From: Roseimaritima ulvae
Lineage (GTDB): Bacteria; Planctomycetota; Planctomycetia; Pirellulales; Pirellulaceae
Assembly: GCF_008065135.1 (NCBI RefSeq)
Contig: NZ_CP042914.1
Location: forward strand, 4,445,404 to 4,509,403
Direction: 5' to 3'
Length of the DNA stretch: 64,000 nucleotides
Part shown: in pieces, positions 7,940 to 15,502 of the stretch
How positions within the stretch are numbered: the first letter of the stretch is position 1
Layout: each line of letters opens with the position of its first letter
The notes under the pieces: model-generated
Told to the model about the DNA's origin: nothing
Database searches by the model: none
Seen by the model: only the letters and a program-made list of their open reading frames with translations
Translations under genes and position numbers: made by a program

Positions 7940-9103
7940 TTGCCGGCGAAGTTGCCTATGATTCGCTGGCCCCCTGTCAATCTTGACGCTCCCGTTCCAT
8001 TTTTTCCCAAACCATTTCTGCCCCAAAACACTCCGCCCGTGTCTGTCCCCCATCCCCCTGCCGCGTTGGACGATTTTCTGCATCTCCTGCGAGCTCTGGT
8101 TCGCGAGCCCTCGGTGGTGGGCGTGGAGGACAGTTTTTTCCGCGTGCTGCGGCGTGAATTGGAAGAGTACAAGGTGACGGTTTCGCGGTACCATGGGCTG
8201 TTGGTGGTCCAGGGCTCGCAACCCGACAGCCTGTACCTGTCGGCTCACGTCGACCGCCATGGCTTGCTGTGCACCGGTCCCAACGAGTTTCAATACGCGG
8301 CCTTCATCGCCGGCAATCGTGGCGAGTTGACGGGCGATTCGATTTCCGAACAGTTTATGGGGCTGGTCGCAGGCCGGTTTCGTGGACAACGCGTCCAGGC
8401 GCATGTGCCTTACGCAGGCAGTTACCTCGGGCAGGGGCAGATCAAAGAATCTTACGTTTGTCCGCGTCGACGCAACTTAATCTTTGAAATCGAGGGGCTG
8501 GAGTTCCTGCAGCCAGGCACTCCGGTGTCTTTCCTGGATCGTTTGCAAGTTTCCGACCAGCGGATCTCCGCCCAGCTGGACAATGTGGTCTCGGTGGCGA
8601 TGCTGATCGAACTGATTCGCAGCGGGTTCCAGGGCACCGCGCTGTTTACCGCGGGCGAGGAGTGCGGCCGCAGCTGGCGGTTTGCCGTCGAATGGTTCCA
8701 GCGACACGACATCCAGACCGACCGCCTGATCGTGCTCGACACCAGCCCCTTTCCCACCCTGGACGATCTGGCTGAGCAGGATGTGGTGCTGCGCAGCAAG
8801 GACTCGACAGCGGAATTCGACGCCGCGGTGACCGAACAACTGCGCGCCGCCTGCGAGCAACTGGGGATCCGCTACCGTTTGAAAGACCACTACATCGAAG
8901 CTCTCAACCAAACGCGTGAAAAGCGGTTGTCGCTGGGACGCACGGAACTCGGACGGGTGATCGCCGCCACCGAAGGACAAGTCCGCGGCACCACCTTGCA
9001 GCTGCCCACCTCGTCGTACCACACGGCCCAGGAAACCGCGGAACTACGGAGCGTCGACGCCATGCTGCGGCTGCTGCGGCAGTTGGCTGGCCTAAACGCT
9101 TAG
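7940..9103 (+). CDS. M42/M20-like metallopeptidase (FrvX-type aminopeptidase fold)
   Basis: A 387-aa probable cytosolic di-zinc peptidase. Metal-ligand motifs occur in family order: SAHVDRHG (His and Asp), AQLDN (bridging Asp), AGEECG (catalytic Glu plus ligand), VLDTSPF (Asp), and a C-terminal SSYHTAQETA (His). A 120-residue insertion between the first two motifs matches the apical domain of M42 enzymes. The Pro-rich N-terminus is atypical; internal starts at 7958 (ATG) or 8041 (GTG) are possible. It is divergent from the DUF2752 pair. Specificity is unknown. Confidence 0.78.
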   Translation: MPAKLPMIRWPPVNLDAPVPFFPKPFLPQNTPPVSVPHPPAALDDFLHLLRALVREPSVVGVEDSFFRVLRRELEEYKVTVSRYHGLLVVQGSQPDSLYLSAHVDRHGLLCTGPNEFQYAAFIAGNRGELTGDSISEQFMGLVAGRFRGQRVQAHVPYAGSYLGQGQIKESYVCPRRRNLIFEIEGLEFLQPGTPVSFLDRLQVSDQRISAQLDNVVSVAMLIELIRSGFQGTALFTAGEECGRSWRFAVEWFQRHDIQTDRLIVLDTSPFPTLDDLAEQDVVLRSKDSTAEFDAAVTEQLRAACEQLGIRYRLKDHYIEALNQTREKRLSLGRTELGRVIAATEGQVRGTTLQLPTSSYHTAQETAELRSVDAMLRLLRQLAGLNA

Positions 9104-9264
9104 CCCAACATCCCGCTGTCCCTTGGGGACGTGCGATATATAAGTTGGGATTCGCGCACGCATGGTTTGCGAAAGACGCAACCGCATCAGCCGCGAAGCG
9201 GCGGCGTGATGTAGCCATGGGGCGTCAATTGTATTACTGCAGCATTGGGCCTTGAGGCCTCTTT

Positions 9265-9411
9265 CTTCACCCTCCTTTTCCAGGAGGGTCGAGCCTTAGC
9301 GAGGGGAGGTTCTTTTATAGCGGCGCGGTCGCCCTCTCCTCGCTGACGCTCGACTCTCCCAGAGGGAGAGTGAAGTGCATCCGTCATTAATACACTTCAC
9401 GTCCCTCGGGA
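9265..9411. repeat. Composite hairpin-rich intergenic repeat, copy B (inverted)
   Basis: The reverse complement matches 3012-3176 almost base for base, including the CTCTCCCTCTGGGAGAG hairpin, the GCGACCGCGCCGCT block and the GGAGGGTGAAG end. Small differences lie in the loops (CCAGG versus AAAAA). With the REP cluster at 9486-9615, it fills the 525-bp gap between the peptidase and the isomerase-like gene. Confidence 0.88.
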
Positions 9412-9485
9412 CTAAGAATGAAGAGCGTGTACCGCTTCGCGGCCCCCCTGAACAAAGAATACCACTGTGGAACTTTCGGAGCAGC

Positions 9486-9615
9486 GTAGCTACGGGTGCC
9501 CACGCTCTGGCGAGCGTAGCTACGAAAAATCCAAACTCTGGCGAGTTCGGCTACCGGTGCCCACGCTCTGGCGAGCGTAGCTACGAGCAATCCAAACTCT
9601 GGCGAGTTCGGCTAC
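9486..9615. repeat. Cluster of five REP hairpins
   Basis: A GTAGCTAC foot at 9486, then four inverted REPs at 9500-9523, 9531-9554, 9561-9584 and 9592-9615. They alternate between two stem types: ACGCTC-TGGC-GAGCGT and AACTC-TGGC-GAGTT, all ending GTAGCTAC or CGGCTAC. The alternation of two paired-stem variants in one cluster is the BIME pattern. It lies downstream of the minus-strand isomerase-like gene. Confidence 0.85.
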
Positions 9616-9628
9616 GCGTGGCAAGCAA

Positions 9629-10582
9629 TTACGAAACGGGCAGCACGCGGCGCATTTTTTCTAATCCGGTCTTGGCCACCAGGGCCGCGTCTTGCTGCCA
9701 GTACTGCGGATTAAACAGTTCCAACGAAAAGTAACCGTCAAAGCCGTTAGCCACTAGTTGTTCGATGATGGGCTTGAGCGGGCAGACGCCGTCGCCGGGG
9801 TATACGCGATCTTTGTCGCTGATCGTCTGCCGTGGCGGGTCGGCTGGGTAGTCGTTGATATGGAACACGTGCATCCGGCTGGCTTCGATCATCGACAGTC
9901 CGGCGAAATTGGAGCCGCCTTTGTAGATGTGGTAAAAATCCGGCAGCACACACGCATCGGGATGTCCGGCTTCGCTGGCCACATAAGCCAGTTCTCCGAG
10001 GCGGCTGAGCGTGGGTGAAAAGCCCCATAGCTCCAGCTGCGGCACCACGCCGGCCGCGGCCCCGACTTCCAGCAGCTCGCGATACCGCTCGGCGATGGTC
10101 GGCAGGTCCGGTCGATCGCCGTCTTTGCCGTGGGCTCCGATCGGTGGGGCCGCGATCCGCTTGCCGCCGATTTCCACCAGCATTGCCATGTCGCGCCGCG
10201 CGGTCTCCAGCCCCTCGGCTCGCTGCCTGTCGTCGTTGACAATCCATTTGGCAAACCCGATCGCACTTTCCACCGTAATGCCACTATCGTCCAACTGTTT
10301 GCGAAGATCGGCCAGTTTGCCACCGGATTCGACGTATTGTTGTAGGTCCCGCATCCATGGTTCGATGGCATCGTAACCCGCTTCGGCCGTGATTCGAATC
10401 TGTTCCGGAACGGATAACTTTTGCCCCCGCAGAGTGCTGGTGTTTAAACAGGTTCGCACGCGGCCCCGGCGCCCAAGCGTTGTAACGCCAGCCTCTGCGG
10501 CGAGCGCCGAGCGGCCGGGGGTGGTGGTGGCGGCGGTCATCCCGGCGAGGGCCGAAGCGGAAAGAAAATCACGTCGTTTCAT
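9629..10582 (-). CDS. Tat-exported sugar phosphate isomerase/epimerase-like protein
   Basis: A 317-aa xylose-isomerase-like TIM barrel with a twin-arginine signal (MKRRDFLSASALAG, cleavage near SALA). Barrel landmarks: AGYDAIEPWMRD, an IAAPPIG strand, VPQLELWGFSP with a likely metal-binding Glu, LPDFYHIYKGGS, HVFHINDYPAD, and near the C-terminus GYFSLELFNPQYW, typical of the sugar-epimerase/hydroxypyruvate-isomerase-like group. It is unrelated in detail to the protein at 6088-7026. It is monocistronic, with a REP cluster just past its stop. The substrate is unknown. Confidence 0.88.
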   Translation of the reverse strand: MKRRDFLSASALAGMTAATTTPGRSALAAEAGVTTLGRRGRVRTCLNTSTLRGQKLSVPEQIRITAEAGYDAIEPWMRDLQQYVESGGKLADLRKQLDDSGITVESAIGFAKWIVNDDRQRAEGLETARRDMAMLVEIGGKRIAAPPIGAHGKDGDRPDLPTIAERYRELLEVGAAAGVVPQLELWGFSPTLSRLGELAYVASEAGHPDACVLPDFYHIYKGGSNFAGLSMIEASRMHVFHINDYPADPPRQTISDKDRVYPGDGVCPLKPIIEQLVANGFDGYFSLELFNPQYWQQDAALVAKTGLEKMRRVLPVS

Positions 10583-10763
10583 GGCAACTTAGGTAATTAA
10601 AGCTTGGGTAAGAAAGGTCAGGCGGGGCGGAACGGCGGAGGGCGATTGACAAGTATATTCACGACTTTCCCCAATGGCACGACAATTGCCTTTACGTAGT
10701 GTACGCCCTCGCTGACTGTCAGTGGGGCAGGCCCCCTAAACCTTCGAAGCCAAAAACACCACC

Positions 10764-11438
10764 ATGTTTTTTGACCCCATATATCTGCTGTTCGTCGGCC
10801 CCTTCTTTCTGCTGGGGCTGTATGCCCAGTGGAGAATCAAGTCGACGTTTACCGAAATGTCGAAAATTCCCGCCGAAATGTCGGGCGCCCAAGCCGCACG
10901 CGTGATGCTGGATTCGGCCGGCTTGCATTCGGTCCAAATCGAACCGATCGGCGGTCGGCTGTCAGACCACTACGACCCGCGCGGCAAAGTCTTGCGACTG
11001 AGTCCCGAAGTTTACGGTCAGCGTTCGATGGCGGCCGTGGGAGTGGCTTGTCATGAAGCCGGGCACGCCATGCAGGACGCCCAGCGCTACGCGCCGCTGG
11101 TAATTCGCAACGCTGCCGTCCCCACCGCGAATATCGGCTCCAACGTGGGGATCTGGATGTTCATCATTGGGATGTTTATGCAGCAACCGCTGCTACAGTG
11201 GCTGGGCATCATCGCCTTTGCCGCGGTGGTCTTTTTCCAGGTCATCAATCTGCCAGTCGAATTCGACGCCAGCGCCCGAGCCAAGCGGCAGTTGGTCGCC
11301 CAGGGCATCATTTCGGATTACGAGTCGCAGTATGTCAGCAAGGTCCTCAACGCGGCCGCGCTGACTTATGTGGCAGCGACCCTGCAAGCGATCGCCACGC
11401 TGGCGTACCTGATCTTCCGAGCTTCGGACCGGCGTTAA
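10764..11438 (+). CDS. YugP-family zinc metallopeptidase (membrane)
   Basis: A 224-aa membrane peptidase of the YugP (COG2738) family. An N-terminal transmembrane helix (about residues 3-22) is followed by the family block LSDHYDPRGKVLRLSPEVYG and the zinc motif CHEAGH (about residues 97-102). Two central helices (about 120-160) precede LPVEFDASARAKR, and a last helix lies near the C-terminus. Length and motif order match the family. YugP-like proteins are membrane-embedded putative proteases with poorly known substrates. It is a stand-alone gene; the ATG at 10764 opens directly into the first helix. Confidence 0.92.
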   Translation: MFFDPIYLLFVGPFFLLGLYAQWRIKSTFTEMSKIPAEMSGAQAARVMLDSAGLHSVQIEPIGGRLSDHYDPRGKVLRLSPEVYGQRSMAAVGVACHEAGHAMQDAQRYAPLVIRNAAVPTANIGSNVGIWMFIIGMFMQQPLLQWLGIIAFAAVVFFQVINLPVEFDASARAKRQLVAQGIISDYESQYVSKVLNAAALTYVAATLQAIATLAYLIFRASDRR

Positions 11439-11571
11439 CGACCGGTTTCTGCACAGCCTCCGGTTTTTGCTAAGCGTCCGGCCGGGTATCTTGGCGGGTT
11501 TTCAATCTCGAATTTTGCGTTTGATTTAAATTCGAAAATGGCAATCCGCATTCCCAGAGTCTGGACGTTAG

Positions 11572-12411
11572 ATGGTAGAGAATATTCCGCTGCGAACCCA
11601 TGTCGCCCACGGGTTGACGATCGAGGGGTATTCGCGAGCAGCGGTGCAAAGTTGTTGGCGGATTGCCGAGTTGAAGTTGGGTTTTGACCTGGGCGTCCAG
11701 CCCTGGGATTTCATGGGCACCTCCACTTGGTTTGTGTCCCACACCCACCTGGATCATATCGCCGCCCTGCCGGTGTACGTGTCGCGACGGCGGATGATGA
11801 AAATGGATCCGCCCACGATCTACATGCCCGAAGCGAACGTCGATGGCTGCCGACAACTGCTGCGGACATTCGGTCGCCTGGACCGCGGTTCGATGCCCTG
11901 TGAAATCATCGGCGTCAAAGCCGGCGATGAGATCGAGCTGAGCCGCGAGCTGGTGGTGAACGTATTGCGGACCTACCACACCGTGCCCTCGGTGGGCTAC
12001 GTGGTTCACGAGCGACGCAAGAAGCTGAAACCGGAATACCGGGATCTGGAAGGTCCGCAGATTCGCGACTTGCGGCTGCAGGGCGTCGAGGTTTCGGCGG
12101 AAACCCGCATCCCCATCCTGGGCTACACCGGCGACACGTCTCCGCCAGGGTTGGATAAGAATCCGGTGTTCTACGACGTCCGCACGTTGATTACTGAAAT
12201 GACGTTTTTGGCGCCCGATCATCGCAAGGAAAAAATCCACAAGCACGGACACATGCACCTGGACGACTTTATCAGCCGCCGCGACAAGTTCAAAAACGAA
12301 CTGATCATCGCCGCGCACCAGAGCACCCGCTACACCGACCGGCAAGCGATGCACTTCATGCGGCAGGCGTGTCCGGACATGTTCGACGATCGGCTGATGT
12401 TATGGATGTAA
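11572..12411 (+). CDS. RNase Z-like metallo-beta-lactamase-fold hydrolase
   Basis: A 279-aa cytosolic MBL-fold protein. It has the zinc motif SHTHLDH (about residues 60-66), a GYTGDTS strand-turn with the ligand Asp (about 184-190), [11 protein letters not shown] (about 223-233) and AAHQSTRY (about 247-254). This arrangement resembles the tRNase Z branch more than beta-lactamases or glyoxalases. Whether it cleaves tRNA 3' trailers cannot be proved here. Its stop overlaps the start of hemW by 10 bp, so translational coupling is likely. Confidence 0.8.
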   Translation: MVENIPLRTHVAHGLTIEGYSRAAVQSCWRIAELKLGFDLGVQPWDFMGTSTWFVSHTHLDHIAALPVYVSRRRMMKMDPPTIYMPEANVDGCRQLLRTFGRLDRGSMPCEIIGVKAGDEIELSRELVVNVLRTYHTVPSVGYVVHERRKKLKPEYRDLEGPQIRDLRLQGVEVSAETRIPILGYTGDTSPPGLDKNPVFYDVRTLITEMTFLAPDHRKEKIHKHGHMHLDDFISRRDKFKNELIIAAHQSTRYTDRQAMHFMRQACPDMFDDRLMLWM

Positions 12412-13556
12412 CCGTGGCGTCGACGACCTGTTGGGAACCGCCCACAGCGGCATACGTGCATGTTCCCTTTTGTCGTCATCGCTGTGGTTACTGTAATTTT
12501 TCGGTGGTCGCCGGCCGGGATGATTTGGCCGAAGCGTTCCTGCGGTCGCTGCAGTGGGAACTGAGCCAACTGGGTGAAGCCCGCGATATCGAAACCCTGT
12601 TCATCGGCGGCGGCACGCCCACTCACCTGCCGCCGGAGTGGCTCGAGCGGATGTTAACGCTGGTCGGGCAGTGGCTGCGACTGCCCCAGGACGGTGAGTT
12701 TTCGGTGGAAGCCAATCCGCGGGACATCGACCGCGAGCGACTGGACGTGTTGCGGGCCCACGGCGTCAATCGCATCAGTCTGGGCGTGCAGTCCTTCGAT
12801 CAACGCAAACTGCAGGTCCTGCAACGCGATCATGATGAAGCCGTGGCGCGCGACGCGGTCACGCTGGCGGCCGAAGCGATCGGCAACGTGTCGATCGATT
12901 TGATTTTCGCCGCACCGGAAGAAACGCCCATAGGCTGGCAACAGGATTTGGATATCGCCTGCGGGTTGCCGATCACACACCTTTCGACCTACGCCCTGAC
13001 GTACGAAAAGGGCACCCAGTTTTGGACCCGGCGATTCAAGTCCGATCTGCGGTCGGCCGACGAAGCGACCGAACTGGAGATGTATCATCGAGCGCGTCGC
13101 ACGGCCGCGGCGGCGGGCCTACCGCAGTACGAAATCTCTAGCTTCGCCAGTCGTCCCAATCGTTGTAAGCATAATATTCACTACTGGCTGGGACGCGGTT
13201 GGTACGGATTTGGTCCCGGCGCCGCGGGGTTCGTCGATGGGCGGCGGAGGACCAATCATCGCAGTCCGACCACCTACATCCGCCGCAGCCTGGCCGGCCG
13301 CTCGCCCGTGCAAGAAGAAGACGCGATCACGCGGCAACAATGGGCTTTTGAGCGTGCGGCGTTTGGTGTGCGGATGATGGACGGCGTTGATTTAGCGGCC
13401 ATCGCTCGCGATACCGGCGTGGCCATCGCCACCGTCCGCAAGCAAGAAATCGAGGATTGCCGGCGTTGGGGGCTGGTCGAACTGCGGCAGGACCGGCTGA
13501 TATTGACCGAAAAAGGCATCGCCATGGCTGACACGGTTTCGGCTGCGTTACTGTAG
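12402..13556 (+). CDS. hemW: Radical SAM heme chaperone HemW (coproporphyrinogen oxidase-like)
   Basis: A 384-aa radical SAM protein of the HemN/HemW family. The cluster motif [10 protein letters not shown] (about residues 21-30) ends in Phe rather than the Cys of true HemN, which is the HemW signature. Further landmarks are [31 protein letters not shown] (as [11 protein letters not shown]), and the C-terminal winged-helix HemN domain. HemW binds heme and is thought to deliver it to respiratory proteins. The ATG at 12402 lies inside the last codons of the upstream MBL gene, in another frame. An upstream in-frame ATG at 12369 is less likely because it adds residues not seen in the family. Confidence 0.88.
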   Translation: MDVTVASTTCWEPPTAAYVHVPFCRHRCGYCNFSVVAGRDDLAEAFLRSLQWELSQLGEARDIETLFIGGGTPTHLPPEWLERMLTLVGQWLRLPQDGEFSVEANPRDIDRERLDVLRAHGVNRISLGVQSFDQRKLQVLQRDHDEAVARDAVTLAAEAIGNVSIDLIFAAPEETPIGWQQDLDIACGLPITHLSTYALTYEKGTQFWTRRFKSDLRSADEATELEMYHRARRTAAAAGLPQYEISSFASRPNRCKHNIHYWLGRGWYGFGPGAAGFVDGRRRTNHRSPTTYIRRSLAGRSPVQEEDAITRQQWAFERAAFGVRMMDGVDLAAIARDTGVAIATVRKQEIEDCRRWGLVELRQDRLILTEKGIAMADTVSAALL

Positions 13557-13629
13557 AATAGAGGAATGTTTGACCTATTCTGATGCCGCATCTAGCATGA
13601 CAGGTATGATACCTAAACCGAGGATTACG

Positions 13630-14583
13630 ATGCCCCACCCAACTCCTGCTTCTGCAACTTTTCGAACTCGACCAAACGCTTGGATGCTGTTGGCAGCTGG
13701 ACTGCTCACCTGCTTCAGCGCCGCCAACAGCTTTGCACAGCCCGGCGGACGTCCCGGCGCCAAACAGGAACGGCCCTTCGAAGTAGTGGCGATCGAAACA
13801 CGTGACGGCGTGCGATTGCGAGCAGCCTTCTTTGCTTCGGACAAAGGCAAGGATGCGGTGCCGGTGATGATCATCCACGAATGGGGCGGTCAGGCCGGGC
13901 CTTATCTACCCCTCGGACTGGCGCTCAACAAAGCCGGCTGTGCCGTGTTGATCCCCGACCTCCGCGGACATGGCGGTAGCATGACCTACCCGGTGCCCGG
14001 CGGCGGAACCGAAGAATTTGACATCGGCGACATGGGCCCCGCACATGTCAAAGCGATGCTGACGCAAGACCTGGAATCGTGCAAAGCCTTTTTGAAAGAG
14101 AAGAACGACAAGGAAGAGCTGAACCTCAACGCCCTGACTTTGGTAGGCATCAAAGAAGGTTGTGTGTTGAGCATGGAATGGGCGGTCAGCGATTGGAACT
14201 TCCCCAGCATTGGTAGTCGCAAACAGGGGCAAGACGTTAAAGCCTTGGTGCTGATTTCGCCCGAAGAAATTCACAAAGGGTTCCGCGTGGAAAAGGCCTT
14301 TCGTGATCGCTTTGTCTGGCGTCTGCCTACGCTGATCGTGGCAGGTAAAGCATCCCCCGAAGCCGACGCGGCCAACAAGATTTACCGCCGCTTGGTGAAA
14401 CTTCGCGCTCGTGTCAGCCGTGGCGACCCCGAAGGCCTGGAGCTGGAACTGGCTAACGCAAAGTTAAGCGGTGTGGCGTTGCTGAAAGCTGATCCGAGCG
14501 TGACGGGCAGCGTTGTCAAATTCGTCGAGGACGAAATCATCGCCAACATCCTGCAACATCGTTGGGTCTCCCGCAGCGAGTAG
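13630..14583 (+). CDS. Secreted alpha/beta-hydrolase-fold protein lacking the nucleophile Ser
   Basis: 317 aa with a signal peptide (MPHPTPASATF..., hydrophobic AWMLLAAGLLTCFSAANS, cleavage after SFAQ). The hydrolase-fold core is clear: VPVMIIHEWGGQAGPY (oxyanion region) and CAVLIPDLRGHGGS. However, the nucleophile elbow reads LVGIKEGC, so the expected G-x-S-x-G has Lys (about residue 175) where Ser should be. This suggests a non-catalytic or altered member. In-frame ATGs at 13570 and 13606 would extend it, but the signal peptide favours 13630. Function unknown. Confidence 0.75.
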   Translation: MPHPTPASATFRTRPNAWMLLAAGLLTCFSAANSFAQPGGRPGAKQERPFEVVAIETRDGVRLRAAFFASDKGKDAVPVMIIHEWGGQAGPYLPLGLALNKAGCAVLIPDLRGHGGSMTYPVPGGGTEEFDIGDMGPAHVKAMLTQDLESCKAFLKEKNDKEELNLNALTLVGIKEGCVLSMEWAVSDWNFPSIGSRKQGQDVKALVLISPEEIHKGFRVEKAFRDRFVWRLPTLIVAGKASPEADAANKIYRRLVKLRARVSRGDPEGLELELANAKLSGVALLKADPSVTGSVVKFVEDEIIANILQHRWVSRSE

Positions 14584-14736
14584 CACGGGGCCGTGTAAGC
14601 AACAGGGGCCCGTGCCCCAAACACCCGCCCCCGACCGGTGCTTGCGTTCATCAACGGATTGCCGTCCCGAGGGGACGTTCAGTCCGATATGGATGATCAC
14701 ATACGGTTCGAGAGGCGGGTATTTCCAGCGGGCGTG

Positions 14737-14880
14737 TTACCGTTCGCCCAACCGCCACGGTGGGCCGCGTCCCCACAGCAGACTCAGGATCACGCTGCCT
14801 GCCGTCCACAGGCATTCCGCCAGCGTCACCTCGGGCGTCAGGGCAGCCAGCAGCAGGCGAGCTAGTTTGTAAACCAGCAT
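14737..14880 (-). CDS. Possible 47-aa membrane peptide
   Basis: A small ORF starting MLVYKLARLLLAALTPE and ending GPPWRLGER, with two short hydrophobic stretches. It begins 14 bp after the stop of the membrane protein encoded upstream on the same strand (14895-15284), so it could be the second gene of that unit. No recognised family and no strong ribosome site, hence the modest confidence. Confidence 0.35.
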   Translation of the reverse strand: MLVYKLARLLLAALTPEVTLAECLWTAGSVILSLLWGRGPPWRLGER

Positions 14881-14894
14881 CGCCCGCCGCGCCG

Positions 14895-15284
14895 CTACCG
14901 TGGCCTGACTCCAGAGGCCTGAGACTTTTTTGGCGGACTGTTTCCGTTCAGGCTGCCCAGCCGTTCCAGCAGGGCTTCGTGGCGGACAGCCGCCGAACGC
15001 TCGTGCTGTTCGCGTTGCACGCGTTCACGCCGAGCGATCTCTTCGTCCTTCAGTTTGGCGAAGTAGCTTCGCACCAACATCGCGGTGCCCAGCGTCAGGC
15101 TGGCCAAAAACATCAAGCCGCCTTGGGTGTACAGCGCATTTTCGAAGCGTCCTTCCCACGATTCTTCGGTCGGCCAGTGCTGCATGATCTCACGCATCAC
15201 CAAGTGTCCGTGGGACAGCAACATGGTGGCGACCATCGTCACCGCACACCACGCGATCGTTAGTAGTCGTTGTCGTGAATGCAT
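14895..15284 (-). CDS. Hypothetical membrane protein with coiled-coil tail
   Basis: A 129-aa protein. Residues 6-26 and 50-70 are hydrophobic (TM1 LTIAWCAVTMVATMLLSHG; TM2 GGLMFLASLTLGTAMLVRS), followed by a highly charged helix (AKLKDEEIARRERVQREQHE) that could form a coiled coil, and a basic end. The start is fixed by an excellent AAAGGAGGG site 7 nt before the ATG; an ORF extension upstream has no such site. It is divergent from the large secreted protein at 15503. No family recognised. Confidence 0.65.
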   Translation of the reverse strand: MHSRQRLLTIAWCAVTMVATMLLSHGHLVMREIMQHWPTEESWEGRFENALYTQGGLMFLASLTLGTAMLVRSYFAKLKDEEIARRERVQREQHERSAAVRHEALLERLGSLNGNSPPKKSQASGVRPR

Positions 15285-15502
15285 GCCGGTTTCCCTCCTT
15301 TCGTGCTCACTGGCACCGAATACAAGAGACACCGGCGGGGGGCGGAGTTCACCGCCAATGCGGCGGAATATCGAAAAACAAGCTGCCTAGGGACGCTCGG
15401 GCGGGTCCGCTTCGCCGTCACGCCCCATGCTGACGCTACGCCTGTAGGCCTCCCTGTGCTACCATTCCAGTCCGATCGCAAACCGCTCACCGGAGAGAAT
15501 TG

